A stretch of 64,000 nucleotides of DNA from JAJDXO01 sp965213765 (GTDB taxonomy: Bacteria > Pseudomonadota > Alphaproteobacteria > Rhodospirillales > UBA2165), in assembly GCA_965213765.1 (NCBI GenBank), contig OZ243926.1, forward strand, positions 1,674,001-1,738,000, given 5' to 3'. The notes under the pieces are model-generated. The model was not told the origin of the DNA, ran no database searches, and saw only the letters and a list, made by a program, of their open reading frames with translations. The translations under genes and the position numbers were made by a program. This document shows positions 42,804 through 50,816 of this stretch, in pieces (position 1 is the stretch's first letter; every line of letters starts with the position of its first letter).

Positions 42804-43139
42804 TCACGCACCCGCCCGCTCCGCCAGCCGTTCGGACGCCCACGCGGCGGCCCGCGCGAGAACATCGCCATGGCAGGGCAGCGGCTCGCACCAGCAGGCC
42901 AGCCAGCAGCCATGGAGTTCGGCGAGCTCCTCCAGCGGGACCTCGCCAGCCCGGATGCGGCGCCAGAGATCGGCGCGGTAGAGCGCGATCACCTGCTCGC
43001 GGTCGACATCGGCCCCCAGCCTGAACGGATTGCGCCACTTGGTGCGGCGGTCGATCAGCACGGTGTTGTCGACGACGTGGGCGTATTCGAACTCTTCGCG
43101 CAGCTTCAGCTCGTGTTTCAGGTTTACGATGGCTCTCAT
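42804..43139 (-). CDS. DUF4326 family protein
   Basis: 111 residues from the ATG at 43139. The DUF4326 pattern is clear: VVDNTVLIDRRTKWRNPFRL, then REQVIALYRADLWRRI, ELAELHGCWLACWCEPLPCH and GDVLARA. The conserved Cys-x-Cys and Cys-His residues may bind metal. The family is frequent in phages and mobile elements and has no settled function. It lies between the SSB gene and the DUF2493 gene in the same orientation, part of the plasmid-like housekeeping set. Confidence 0.85.
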   Translation of the reverse strand: MRAIVNLKHELKLREEFEYAHVVDNTVLIDRRTKWRNPFRLGADVDREQVIALYRADLWRRIRAGEVPLEELAELHGCWLACWCEPLPCHGDVLARAAAWASERLAERAGA

Positions 43140-43356
43140 CTACTCGCTCCTCTCCTTGTGTCGGCTTGCCCGATCCCCCGCTCTTCTCTTCCTCCAGCCG
43201 GCAGGCACGATGACCGTGGCGGCGACGGCCGCCCGCGCCCGCATCGCGGCCCGCGCTCAGCGCCGGGCGAGATACCCGGCTCCAGGTGGGCAGCAAAAAA
43301 AGGCCGGCGCGCGAGGCGCCGGCCCAGTTGGGGAGGGAGGAACGATGACGGGTCGA

Positions 43357-43794
43357 CTAGAAAGGAATTTCGTTGTCATCCGCCGTCGCGGCGGCGGTGT
43401 CGCCCGCCGCGTCCGGGTCGGGCCGAGATTGCGCGCCGTTGCCGTTCGGCTTGTCCAGGAACTGTACCCGGCCGCCGGGAACCAGCAGGATCTCGGTCGA
43501 GAACCGGTCCGAGTCCTCGCCGTCCTTGCGCCATTTGCGGGTCTGCAGCTTGCCCGAGACGTAGACCAGACGGCCCTTCCTGGCGTGCTTCTCCATCATC
43601 TCCACCAGGCCGTCCTGGAAGGTGACGACCCGGTGCCACTCGGTGCGATCCACTTTGTCGCCCGAATTTCGATCCAGATAGCTTTCGTCGGTCGCGATCG
43701 AAACGTTGGCCACGCGGCCGCCGTTGGTGAGATGGCTGATGGTGGCGTCGGCGCCGAGGCGTCCGATCAACTGTGCGTTATTCAGTCCGAACAT
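43357..43794 (-). CDS. ssb: Single-stranded DNA-binding protein
   Basis: 145 residues from the ATG at 43794, preceded by AGGAG at 8 bp spacing. The OB fold is visible: NNAQLIGRLGADATI, RVANVSIATDESYLD, TEWHRVVTFQDGLVEMMEKH and GRLVYVSGKLQTRKW. An acidic tail ends in DDNEIPF, the conserved tip that recruits partner proteins. An element-borne SSB probably protects the strand that enters during transfer, together with the relaxase. It differs from the host type in its short linker. Confidence 0.93.
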   Translation of the reverse strand: MFGLNNAQLIGRLGADATISHLTNGGRVANVSIATDESYLDRNSGDKVDRTEWHRVVTFQDGLVEMMEKHARKGRLVYVSGKLQTRKWRKDGEDSDRFSTEILLVPGGRVQFLDKPNGNGAQSRPDPDAAGDTAAATADDNEIPF

Positions 43795-43899
43795 GATCAA
43801 TCTCCTGTGATCCGGGTTATGACATCTGGTTGGTGAACGGGGTCAGGCCTCTCTCGACCCTTCCCCCTTCATCTTCTCCAAGCCTTCCTCCTCCTCTCT

Positions 43900-44091
43900 T
43901 CAGCCGTCCGCACCGGCATATGCCCGGGAACCGAGAACCTCCCGGATCGCATGGGCCGGCAATCCGGCCGCGGACAGCAGTGCGCCGGCGTCGGGAAGCG
44001 GTGCGGCGGAGCCGGGATCGGCATCGCCTGTGCCGCCGGCATCGAAAAGGGTGTCGTTGGACTCGGTCGGGCTGTGAATGGGATCGAACAT
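43900..44091 (-). CDS. Small acidic protein, unknown
   Basis: 63 residues from the ATG at 44091, with a GGAG ribosome site 9 bp upstream. The sequence MFDPIHSPTESNDTLF, LLSAAGLPAHAIREVL is acidic with one probable helix. It lies just upstream of ssb in the same orientation and may be co-transcribed. No family recognised; the ribosome site is the main support. Confidence 0.5.
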   Translation of the reverse strand: MFDPIHSPTESNDTLFDAGGTGDADPGSAAPLPDAGALLSAAGLPAHAIREVLGSRAYAGADG

Positions 44092-44306
44092 CTGGCATCT
44101 CCGGTTGATGGGATCGGGACGCCCCCCGGAGGGAACTCTCTTTTCCCTTGGGCGCGTCGCCCTTCTCCCTGCCTTCCCCGAACTCTCCCGCACGACGGTC
44201 GAGGCGGGCCGGAGAGTTGACGGCATGGCATGTCCGGGGGCATCGCAGGGCGGCAATTGTTGGCGCGCCAAATGTTCGATTGTGCCCGGCAGGCGCCGCC
44301 AAGTTG

Positions 44307-44561
44307 TCAAAGGCCCGCGTCGTCGGTGTCCATGATGGCGATGACGGCGTCATCGAGGCCGCCTCTCGCGCTCATCAATGTGTTCTGGAGATGGAAAAGC
44401 CGGCGGCGGAGCCCGGCGCGGTCGGCGCGGGACGCGCCGCGATAGCATCCGGCGCGGATCAGTGCAGGGTGCCGCCGGTCGGGCCGCCGGCGCCGGCAGC
44501 GGGCGGCGAGCGCGGTCCAGGCGGCGCGGTCGAGGCCGAGCGCCGTGAAGCTGAAAACCAT
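44307..44561 (-). CDS. Small basic hypothetical protein
   Basis: 84 residues from the ATG at 44561. Starts MVFSFTALGLDRAAWTALAA, then a very Arg-rich middle, then LFHLQNTLMSARGGLDDAVI and an acidic end. Codon use is compatible with a gene, but GC-rich DNA gives such frames by chance. It falls in line with other minus-strand mobilization genes. Confidence 0.35.
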   Translation of the reverse strand: MVFSFTALGLDRAAWTALAARCRRRRPDRRHPALIRAGCYRGASRADRAGLRRRLFHLQNTLMSARGGLDDAVIAIMDTDDAGL

Positions 44562-44795
44562 GCTTCCCAGATCGATCCCGGTGATGCTATCCTGATCCGT
44601 GGACGCCTTCTCCTTCTGTTGGTGTTTATCACCCTACCAACATGGCACATGGCGATGCCGTCTGGAGGAGGCGTCCACCACATCGGATCTGCGGCAGCTC
44701 GTCCTCGTCGGCGTGCGGATGGAAGCGATAAGCCGGGTCGTCAGGCAGACACGCGGTATTGGCGGGGATTCCCCTTCGGTCGCGTTGGGGCCGGC

Positions 44796-45845
44796 TCACC
44801 ACCAACTGGGCGCGGTAAGAGTGGCCATTTGACTGACGTCGGAGATCACCTCGACCTCCTCGCGCGAGAGCTTCTCGAAGGCGAGACAGAGCGCGATTTC
44901 GGCTTCGCTGTCATAGGTGCCGAGATCCCGGCCGGTGGCGATCTCGATTACCGTCCAGGTGGGATCCCAGACCGGGATGCCTTGGAATGCGCCCGAGCTC
45001 TCCCGGTGCTTGCGCGAACAGGGCTCGCAGCGGGCGACCCCCGGCGAGGGCGCATTGCACTCGACACATCGGCCCCTGGCCCTCCGGTCGGCATAGCGGG
45101 CACGCTTGGCGGCGTATTCCGCCTCGCGGTCGCGGCGTTCCTCCTTGGCCACGGCGCAAGGGCCGCAGTAGGTGGCGCCGCCATAAGTGGGGGTTTGGCA
45201 CTTGACGCAAACCCCGGCGGCCCGTCGGGCATCATAGCGGGCGCGGGCGGCCTCGCGGCAGGCCCGGCACTCGGCCGCCCCGTTTGCCGGCTTACCGCAT
45301 GATGTACAATCGCCCCGGGCGCGCCGTCCGGCATAGCGCCGTCGGTCGGCCTCCCGCTTCGCCTTGAGGTTCCGGCGTCTGGAGCGGGCCCCGGCGCAGG
45401 GATCGCAATAGGCCTTGCCGCCGGGCGCGGGGGTCGCGCACTGGACACAGAGGCCCTTCGCCCTGCGTTCGGCATGGAGTGCGCGTTTTCCGGCCCGGCG
45501 ATCCTCGCGGCAGGGTTCGCACATCGACCGGCCCTCCTCGGGCGGGATATGCCCGCAGCGGACGCATAACCCGGCGGCCCTGCGGGCGTCGGCTCGCTGG
45601 CGGCTGCGCTTCCGGCCGGCCAGGCGCCGGGCTTCCGGGTCGCGGCCGCCATATGGAATCCCCTCGGCCTTTGCCTTGGCGTGACGGGCGCGGTCCCCGG
45701 CCCGGTGCTTCCCGGCGCAGGGCTCGCAGGTCGTGCGCCCGGGGCGTGCGGGAGCTTTGCACTTTGTGCAGATGCCGGCGGCCTTGCGCCGGGCGACGCG
45801 CTCGCGGTCGCCCTGACGGCGAACCACCGGATCGGCATAGGCCAT
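44796..45845 (-). CDS. Protein with six tandem zinc-ribbon-like units
   Basis: 349 residues from the ATG at 45845, with GGAGG 7 bp upstream. After a basic start there are six units of about 45 residues, each with a C-x-x-C knuckle, 9-14 residues, a second C-x-x-C, and an Arg/Lys-rich linker. The knuckles are CTKC/CEPC, CVRC/CEPC, CVQC/CDPC, CTSC/CRAC, CVKC/CGPC and CVEC/CEPC. The last 70 residues (WDPTWTVIEIATGRDLGTYD and on) are a different acidic domain. Each unit could hold one zinc ion and the basic linkers suggest nucleic-acid binding. The gene sits in the mobilization module. I do not recognise a named family. Confidence 0.75.
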   Translation of the reverse strand: MAYADPVVRRQGDRERVARRKAAGICTKCKAPARPGRTTCEPCAGKHRAGDRARHAKAKAEGIPYGGRDPEARRLAGRKRSRQRADARRAAGLCVRCGHIPPEEGRSMCEPCREDRRAGKRALHAERRAKGLCVQCATPAPGGKAYCDPCAGARSRRRNLKAKREADRRRYAGRRARGDCTSCGKPANGAAECRACREAARARYDARRAAGVCVKCQTPTYGGATYCGPCAVAKEERRDREAEYAAKRARYADRRARGRCVECNAPSPGVARCEPCSRKHRESSGAFQGIPVWDPTWTVIEIATGRDLGTYDSEAEIALCLAFEKLSREEVEVISDVSQMATLTAPSWW

Positions 45846-45955
45846 GCTGTCCTCCATTCGTGGCGGGAAAGAAAAAAGCGGACGTCCCGGCTCGGCGGCC
45901 GGGACAGACTCACCACATGCCGGGGCGACGGCAGGACGTCCAGGAAAGGGGCCGG

Positions 45956-46282
45956 TCAGCCCTTCTGCCTGCGGTCGCAGAATAGGCCCAGGGCCACGGA
46001 ACCCCACGCTTGTCGGCCGCCTCGGGTGCTGAGCCCAGTGCAGATGATGATCTCCGTGCGGCCGGGGCGCATCGCCTCGGCCTGCTTGCGCGAGACGACC
46101 ATGTTCTTCGCCTTGCCGCGGCCCTTCGCTTTGGGGGCCTCGGCGGGGGCGGGAACAATGTCGCCGTCCGCAAGCGCCCGGTACCGTTCGACCACGTATC
46201 GGTCGTCGGCCAGGCCGGTGCCGAAGAAATGAACCAGGAAGGTTTCCGCCGTGTTGCCGGGTATCGCCAGTGCTGCCGTCAT
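45956..46282 (-). CDS. Hypothetical mobile-element protein, 108 residues
   Basis: Starts at the ATG 46282, which overlaps the stop of the preceding frame (ATGA). Features are ETFLVHFFGTGLADDRYVVE, an Ala/Pro/Lys-rich linker, and MVVSRKQAEAMRPGRTEIII, then WGSVALGLFCDRRQKG. No known domain. The coupling with the frame upstream and the zinc-ribbon gene downstream suggests one operon. Confidence 0.55.
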   Translation of the reverse strand: MTAALAIPGNTAETFLVHFFGTGLADDRYVVERYRALADGDIVPAPAEAPKAKGRGKAKNMVVSRKQAEAMRPGRTEIIICTGLSTRGGRQAWGSVALGLFCDRRQKG

Positions 46283-46587
46283 GGGGCCGTCTCCATCTTG
46301 CTGTGGTGGATTGCGGCGGCCGGATGCCCTCCCCCGGACATCCCCGCCGCCGACCCGCTTACGGCCAGGCTCACCCTCTTGGCGGCGGGGTGCGTTTCGC
46401 GGCCGATGAAGGCAACGGACAGTCGAACGGCACCGGTGGCCGGGTCGACTTTTATCCGGACATATCGAGACGGCGGCTCCTGCCTCAACCTCGCTCCTCG
46501 ATTTTGCGGTTTCGCGGTCTCGCTGCGGCCTCGATGTCTCCAATCCGAGCGCCAACTTGTCCGCCATGTCCTCGATGCCGGTCTCAA
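46279..46587 (-). CDS. Hypothetical protein coupled to the 108-residue gene; start uncertain
   Basis: The coding part is clear from about 46490 down: SRYVRIKVDPATGAVRLSVA, then RETHPAAKRVSLAVSG, ending METAP at a TGA that overlaps the next ATG. Upstream, the frame begins at 46587 but the first 30 residues look non-coding and no ribosome site is evident. The true start may be a TTG near 46500. Function unknown. Confidence 0.45.
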   Translation of the reverse strand: MRPASRTWRTSWRSDWRHRGRSETAKPQNRGARLRQEPPSRYVRIKVDPATGAVRLSVAFIGRETHPAAKRVSLAVSGSAAGMSGGGHPAAAIHHSKMETAP

Positions 46588-46799
46588 CAGGCCATCGGGG
46601 CCTAAGTGGTTAAGCCCGTTATCGGACGCATGCGAACAGATGGTTCATAACGCAGTCTGAGGGGCGGCTCCTGCCGACCGATTTCCAGGGTCTCGAGCTC
46701 TGATTTCTCGCGGGTGCGCTGTTTACGATGGTCAACGCCTGCGTCTCGTTTGCAATTGACAACCCGGCTTGTCAGGTGAGCGTATCGGCCGCTGCACGG

Positions 46800-47039
46800 T
46801 CAGCGTTTTTTGCAGACGAAGTAGTCACGTGATTCCCACTCTTCCTCGGTTTTGGACCATTTGGAGTAATAGGTGCCGCTCCTGTGGGTGGTGATTGAAA
46901 AGAGGTGGTCTTCATCGTGGTCGTCCTTCCAAAACCAAACGCGGTCAAGGCCGTCGATTTCGAAGGCGGTTTCTTCGACGATGATGTTGTCGATGTTGAT
47001 ATTCGGAACGCGGGATGTTTGATTCCAACCCACTAGCAA
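46800..47039 (-). CDS. Hypothetical protein, 79 residues, possibly partial
   Basis: The frame IIVEETAFEIDGLDRVWFWK, then DDHDEDHLFSITTHRSGTYY, KTEEEWESRDYFVCKK is acidic and rich in aromatic residues, and less GC-rich than its neighbours. It reads like a real soluble protein. The start at TTG 47039 is weak, and the frame stays open to 47064, so the N-terminus may be lost. No family recognised. Confidence 0.45.
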   Translation of the reverse strand: MLVGWNQTSRVPNINIDNIIVEETAFEIDGLDRVWFWKDDHDEDHLFSITTHRSGTYYSKWSKTEEEWESRDYFVCKKR

Positions 47040-47049
47040 ATGGCGCCAT

Positions 47050-47403
47050 TTGGACGGCCGCTATTGGGCCAGTTTCGGTCAAGAACGGATTGCGCTGATA
47101 TACACCGTGAACTGCGCTATAGCTTGGTCAGCTCAGTACCCTCGTTCTTCCTTCAGCTTGGCGGCAGTCTTGAAGTATTCGGGGAATTTCCACACCACCA
47201 AAAACTACCGCTTCGCTCTGAACCGCAACAAGGTCAGTCACGCCAGACGCTTACACGCACGCGGCCCGCAAGGCGGCTGGACCGTCCGGATCGGCCATCC
47301 CGGCCCGCTGCCGCGCCTCGCCGATCTATTCCGCGAGCTCGTACATGCCTTCGAGCGCTGTCGAAACATCGACGATTTTGTCGTGAAGCGCGACCTGAAT
47401 TAG
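47050..47403 (+). CDS. Doubtful small ORF
   Basis: 117 codons on the plus strand. The second half (TKNYRFALNRNKVSHARRLH, then LADLFRELVHAFERC) looks coding-like, while the first half does not. No ribosome site, no family. It may be the tail of a broken gene. Confidence 0.25.
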   Translation: MDGRYWASFGQERIALIYTVNCAIAWSAQYPRSSFSLAAVLKYSGNFHTTKNYRFALNRNKVSHARRLHARGPQGGWTVRIGHPGPLPRLADLFRELVHAFERCRNIDDFVVKRDLN

Positions 47404-47466
47404 CGGGAATATTGCGTTCCTCAGGGTCTGCCGCTGAAGGCGTTTGGAAACCGGCGAGCCCTAGAC

Positions 47467-47502
47467 AACAAAATCCCGCCGAGCGATAACCGCTCGGCGG
47501 GG
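47467..47502 (-). terminator. Intrinsic terminator of the catabolic operon
   Basis: Minus strand: an 11-bp perfect stem CCCGCCGAGCG / CGCTCGGCGGG around a GTTAT loop, followed by ATTTTGTTGT. It lies 40 bp after the tctC stop and should end the long minus-strand operon. Confidence 0.88.
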
Positions 47503-47539
47503 TAGTCTAGTGAGCTTAATCCACTTCAGGCTCGTTGGA

Positions 47540-48619
47540 TTACTTCTCGCCCTGGGCAATGTAGTCCTGGAAGAACTTCACCATGTTCGGGCCTACAGTC
47601 GCCACGGCACCTTGCGCGGCCAACGCCCCCTGATAGTTGACGAAGTTCACCGATTTGCCAAAGGCTTTTTCATGCGCTGCCTTAAAGGCCGGATCGTTCG
47701 GTAGCGCCTCCCATCCGGCTTTTATCGCATTGAACGCCGCATCCGGCGTTCCAGCCGGCAACCAGACCGAAAGTCCCATCGAGGACAGGTGAGTAAGCAC
47801 TTTGTAGGCTTCCCAATGTTGGCCCGAGGGCGGCTTGCCATGCATTTTTTGATGTACTTCGTCCAGCGTTGGGACACCCTGATTGCTCAAAACCGCATTG
47901 GCCGAGGCGCTGCCATCGCTGCCGATCTTTGGATAATCGACCCACAGCATGCCCGGGCCTTGATCAACTAGGGAGCTTTTCATCACGGAAACGTATGTTC
48001 CGTAGTTCAATCCCAACAAACTGACCTCACTCGACAGGAAGGCCGGGATCTGCTTCGCCGAACCGCGATAGCCCGGAACGTATTTATACTTCACACCGAG
48101 CACGTCCAGGCCAAGTCGTTGGCGCAGGTCGAGGGTCGATGACGGGCTCAAACCGGCAACGACCAGCGGCTGACTACCCTTACCGATCGTCGTACGGTCG
48201 CCACCGACGAGCACGTTCTTGTTGATGATCGCGGTGTTGATAGCGCTTTCACCACCGACCACCCGCATTTTCGAATAGTCGAAGCGAACACCCTTGCGCT
48301 TGGTCAACTGCGCAATGGAGAGCCAAGGCGCACAGAGCATTTCCGAGCCGTTATTCGGCATCTCATTTGAAGCATAATTGTTGGCCTTCAGACCGCCCGC
48401 ACCGGACATGTTGTTAATAATCACATCAGGCTTGCCAGGGATGAGACGTGCCAGGTGCGGTACGACAACTCGGAAGAAAGAATCCGTTCCGCCTCCGGGT
48501 GCGTAGGGTACGACACAGGTAATTTTCTTACCTGCATAAAACTCAGCCGCACCAGCCGTGGCTGTTGGAAGCAGCGAAACTGCAACCGCCGCCAACGCCA
48601 TACTCTTCACTAGTTTCAT
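47540..48619 (-). CDS. tctC: Tripartite tricarboxylate transporter substrate-binding protein (TctC/Bug family)
   Basis: 359 residues from the ATG at 48619, with a strong AGGAGG site 7 bp upstream. Residues 1-24 are a signal peptide (LLPTATAGAAE). The mature protein has the family ligand loops: KKITCVVPYAPGGGTDSFFR near 31 and VIINNMSGAGGLKANNYASN near 66, and the C-terminal AFKAAHEKAFGKSVNFV. It binds a carboxylate substrate in the periplasm and hands it to TctAB, encoded 130 bp upstream. It is the last gene of the operon. The ligand is unknown; the neighbours suggest a methylated or aromatic acid. Confidence 0.9.
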   Translation of the reverse strand: MKLVKSMALAAVAVSLLPTATAGAAEFYAGKKITCVVPYAPGGGTDSFFRVVVPHLARLIPGKPDVIINNMSGAGGLKANNYASNEMPNNGSEMLCAPWLSIAQLTKRKGVRFDYSKMRVVGGESAINTAIINKNVLVGGDRTTIGKGSQPLVVAGLSPSSTLDLRQRLGLDVLGVKYKYVPGYRGSAKQIPAFLSSEVSLLGLNYGTYVSVMKSSLVDQGPGMLWVDYPKIGSDGSASANAVLSNQGVPTLDEVHQKMHGKPPSGQHWEAYKVLTHLSSMGLSVWLPAGTPDAAFNAIKAGWEALPNDPAFKAAHEKAFGKSVNFVNYQGALAAQGAVATVGPNMVKFFQDYIAQGEK

Positions 48620-48749
48620 CGTTTTACCTCCTTGTCAGGTCCATAAGTTCCTCTTCCCGATTTACGCCCAATCAGGACAGAGTGGTCACCGGCCTCAACG
48701 GGACCGGCTACCATCTTCTCGCTGTCGTTCAGCGGGAATTCGGAATACT

Positions 48750-50768
48750 TCACGCCCCACCCCCAATCAATTTCAGGATGTAGGGATGCTGAAACGGGAT
48801 GTGCATGGTGCGGTCGTAAAAGAGTTCGATGAACAGATAGCCCGCGGCCGCGTAGATCAGGGCAAACCGCAGGGACCGTTTTCCCCAAATGCACAAATAG
48901 GCCAGAACGAAACCGGCAATGGCCAGCTTTTGGCCAATCAACCAGGCTCCAAATACCGCGACGGCTATCCACAGAACGAACCTCAGGCCTAGCCGCATGC
49001 CGGCCGTGTCCAGGGCGGCCTGCCAAGCCTCGGCATAACTCGCGAAGTTCCGGCGCTCCGCTCGGGCAGACGCCGCCTCTTTCACGACGATAATGATGAG
49101 AAGCGCGACAGCGACGACTGAGGTCGCGATCGGATACTGGCGATTGGTGGGGTGGAAATCGATAGCGAGAATGCCGGCCGTGATGAACGCGGCAAGAAAA
49201 AAGAGCGCCAGGACAATGGCGATGAGCGGATTTCTTTCCGCGCCCTCAATCGACAGTTTGCCGTCAAGCGAATTGTCTGTGGTCAGGGGGATGCGCCGGG
49301 TGCGCAACAGGCCGAACGCCGTTACCCCGATGGTCAGGACAATGATCACTCCAATGACGAGACTCGGGGTGCGATCAATCCATCCCAACGTACCATAGAC
49401 GCGGTTGGATAGAACCAGCGCGTTCTCCATATTTGGACCAAGCACCAGCGCAATGATCAACGGGGGGCGTGGCCAACCGGACCGCTTCATGAACAGGCCC
49501 ACGGCACCCATGATCCACATCAGGATCAAGTCACCCATGGACTGATTGCCGAGCCAGCTGCCCATGAATACAAACAGGACGACCACGGGAACCAGCAGAT
49601 GGCCATCGACAAAGATGGCCTTTGCGACCTGACGGCCCAGCAGCATGAGCAAAATTGCGGATGCGATGTTCGCAACAATCAGGGTCCAGATCATCGCGAA
49701 CGTGATGTCGAGCTTTGTCGTCAGCATCTCCACGCCGGGGCGCAATCCCTGGATCAACATCGCGCCAAGCAGGATGGACATGGCGAAGTCGCCGGGTATG
49801 CCAAAGGTCAAGGTCGGAATGAGCGCCCCGCCCCGCTGGGCATTGTTGGCCGACTCTGGAGCGATCACGCCGCGGATATCACCTCGGCCGAACTTGTTCT
49901 CACCCTTGGTGGTCTGGACTGCCATGCCGTAAGCGGCCCAATCGACGATGGAGGCACCGAGTCCCGGCAACATGCCGATGTAGACACCCAGCACCGAACC
50001 CTTGATTACCAACCACCAGTTGGCAATCGCGTCCTTGATCCCCTGCAACATCCCGCCGCCCTGCGATTGGTCGTTCGGGACGCGGGAAATCGAAGTGTTC
50101 TTCGTGGCGAGTTCCAACAGTTCCGGAATTGCGAACAGGCCGAGCACAACTGCGACCAGCGGCGGCGTGTTGAGCATGTACTCGATGCCGAAATAGTAAC
50201 GGGCCTCTCCATTGAAAGTTTCTTCGCCGATTGTGCCGAGCATCATCCCGACTGCGCCGATGACCAGGCCCTTGGTGACGGAACTGCCGGAAAGCGAACC
50301 CACCATGCAGATACCCAATAGGGAGAGCATGAAAAATTCCGGTGTGGAAAACAGTGTAAGGATAGGCTTGATCACCGGCAGCGAGAACATCAACACCACA
50401 GCGCCGATTACGCCGCCAATCGCCGAGCAGGTATAGGCGGCGCCAAGCGCCCGATTAGCCTGCCCCATTTGGGCCAACGGATAGCCGTCCAATATCGTCG
50501 CCTGTGATGCAACGGTGCCCGGAATACCCAACATGACGGATGCGATGGTGTCGCTGGTTGTGGTGACCGCGAACATACCCAGCATCAACGCAAAGGCTGA
50601 GACCGGCTCCATCGTATAGGTGAACGGCAACAGCAGGATCAGGCCGGTGACTCCGCCGATCCCGGGCAAGGCCCCCAGCCAAACACCCAGGAATATACCA
50701 AATCCCAGATAGCCGATGGCGGGCCAACTGAAGACCTGACTCAAACCGATGAAGACCGCGTCAAACAT
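48750..50768 (-). CDS. tctA: TctA-TctB fusion, membrane subunits of a tripartite tricarboxylate transporter
   Basis: 672 residues from the ATG at 50768. Residues 1-500 are TctA, with about 11-12 membrane segments and the signatures LGALPGIGGVTGLILLLPFT and GMLPGLGASIVDWAAYG plus TFGIPGDFAMSILLGAML. After a linker near 500-515 (TTDNSLDGKLSIEGAERNPL) four more hydrophobic segments resemble the small subunit TctB. TctA and TctB are normally separate proteins of about 500 and 150 residues, and no separate tctB is present, so this appears to be a natural fusion. It imports the ligand delivered by TctC using the ion gradient. Confidence 0.88.
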   Translation of the reverse strand: MFDAVFIGLSQVFSWPAIGYLGFGIFLGVWLGALPGIGGVTGLILLLPFTYTMEPVSAFALMLGMFAVTTTSDTIASVMLGIPGTVASQATILDGYPLAQMGQANRALGAAYTCSAIGGVIGAVVLMFSLPVIKPILTLFSTPEFFMLSLLGICMVGSLSGSSVTKGLVIGAVGMMLGTIGEETFNGEARYYFGIEYMLNTPPLVAVVLGLFAIPELLELATKNTSISRVPNDQSQGGGMLQGIKDAIANWWLVIKGSVLGVYIGMLPGLGASIVDWAAYGMAVQTTKGENKFGRGDIRGVIAPESANNAQRGGALIPTLTFGIPGDFAMSILLGAMLIQGLRPGVEMLTTKLDITFAMIWTLIVANIASAILLMLLGRQVAKAIFVDGHLLVPVVVLFVFMGSWLGNQSMGDLILMWIMGAVGLFMKRSGWPRPPLIIALVLGPNMENALVLSNRVYGTLGWIDRTPSLVIGVIIVLTIGVTAFGLLRTRRIPLTTDNSLDGKLSIEGAERNPLIAIVLALFFLAAFITAGILAIDFHPTNRQYPIATSVVAVALLIIIVVKEAASARAERRNFASYAEAWQAALDTAGMRLGLRFVLWIAVAVFGAWLIGQKLAIAGFVLAYLCIWGKRSLRFALIYAAAGYLFIELFYDRTMHIPFQHPYILKLIGGGA

Positions 50769-50816
50769 GAGCGAACCGACCCATTGGTGACGCAGTTCTC
50801 GAACCCAGCCGCGGCG

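Noticed and set aside
44148..45302. Plus-strand 384-codon frame
   Set aside because: Mostly antisense to the zinc-ribbon protein gene, where the cysteine pattern fixes the coding strand.
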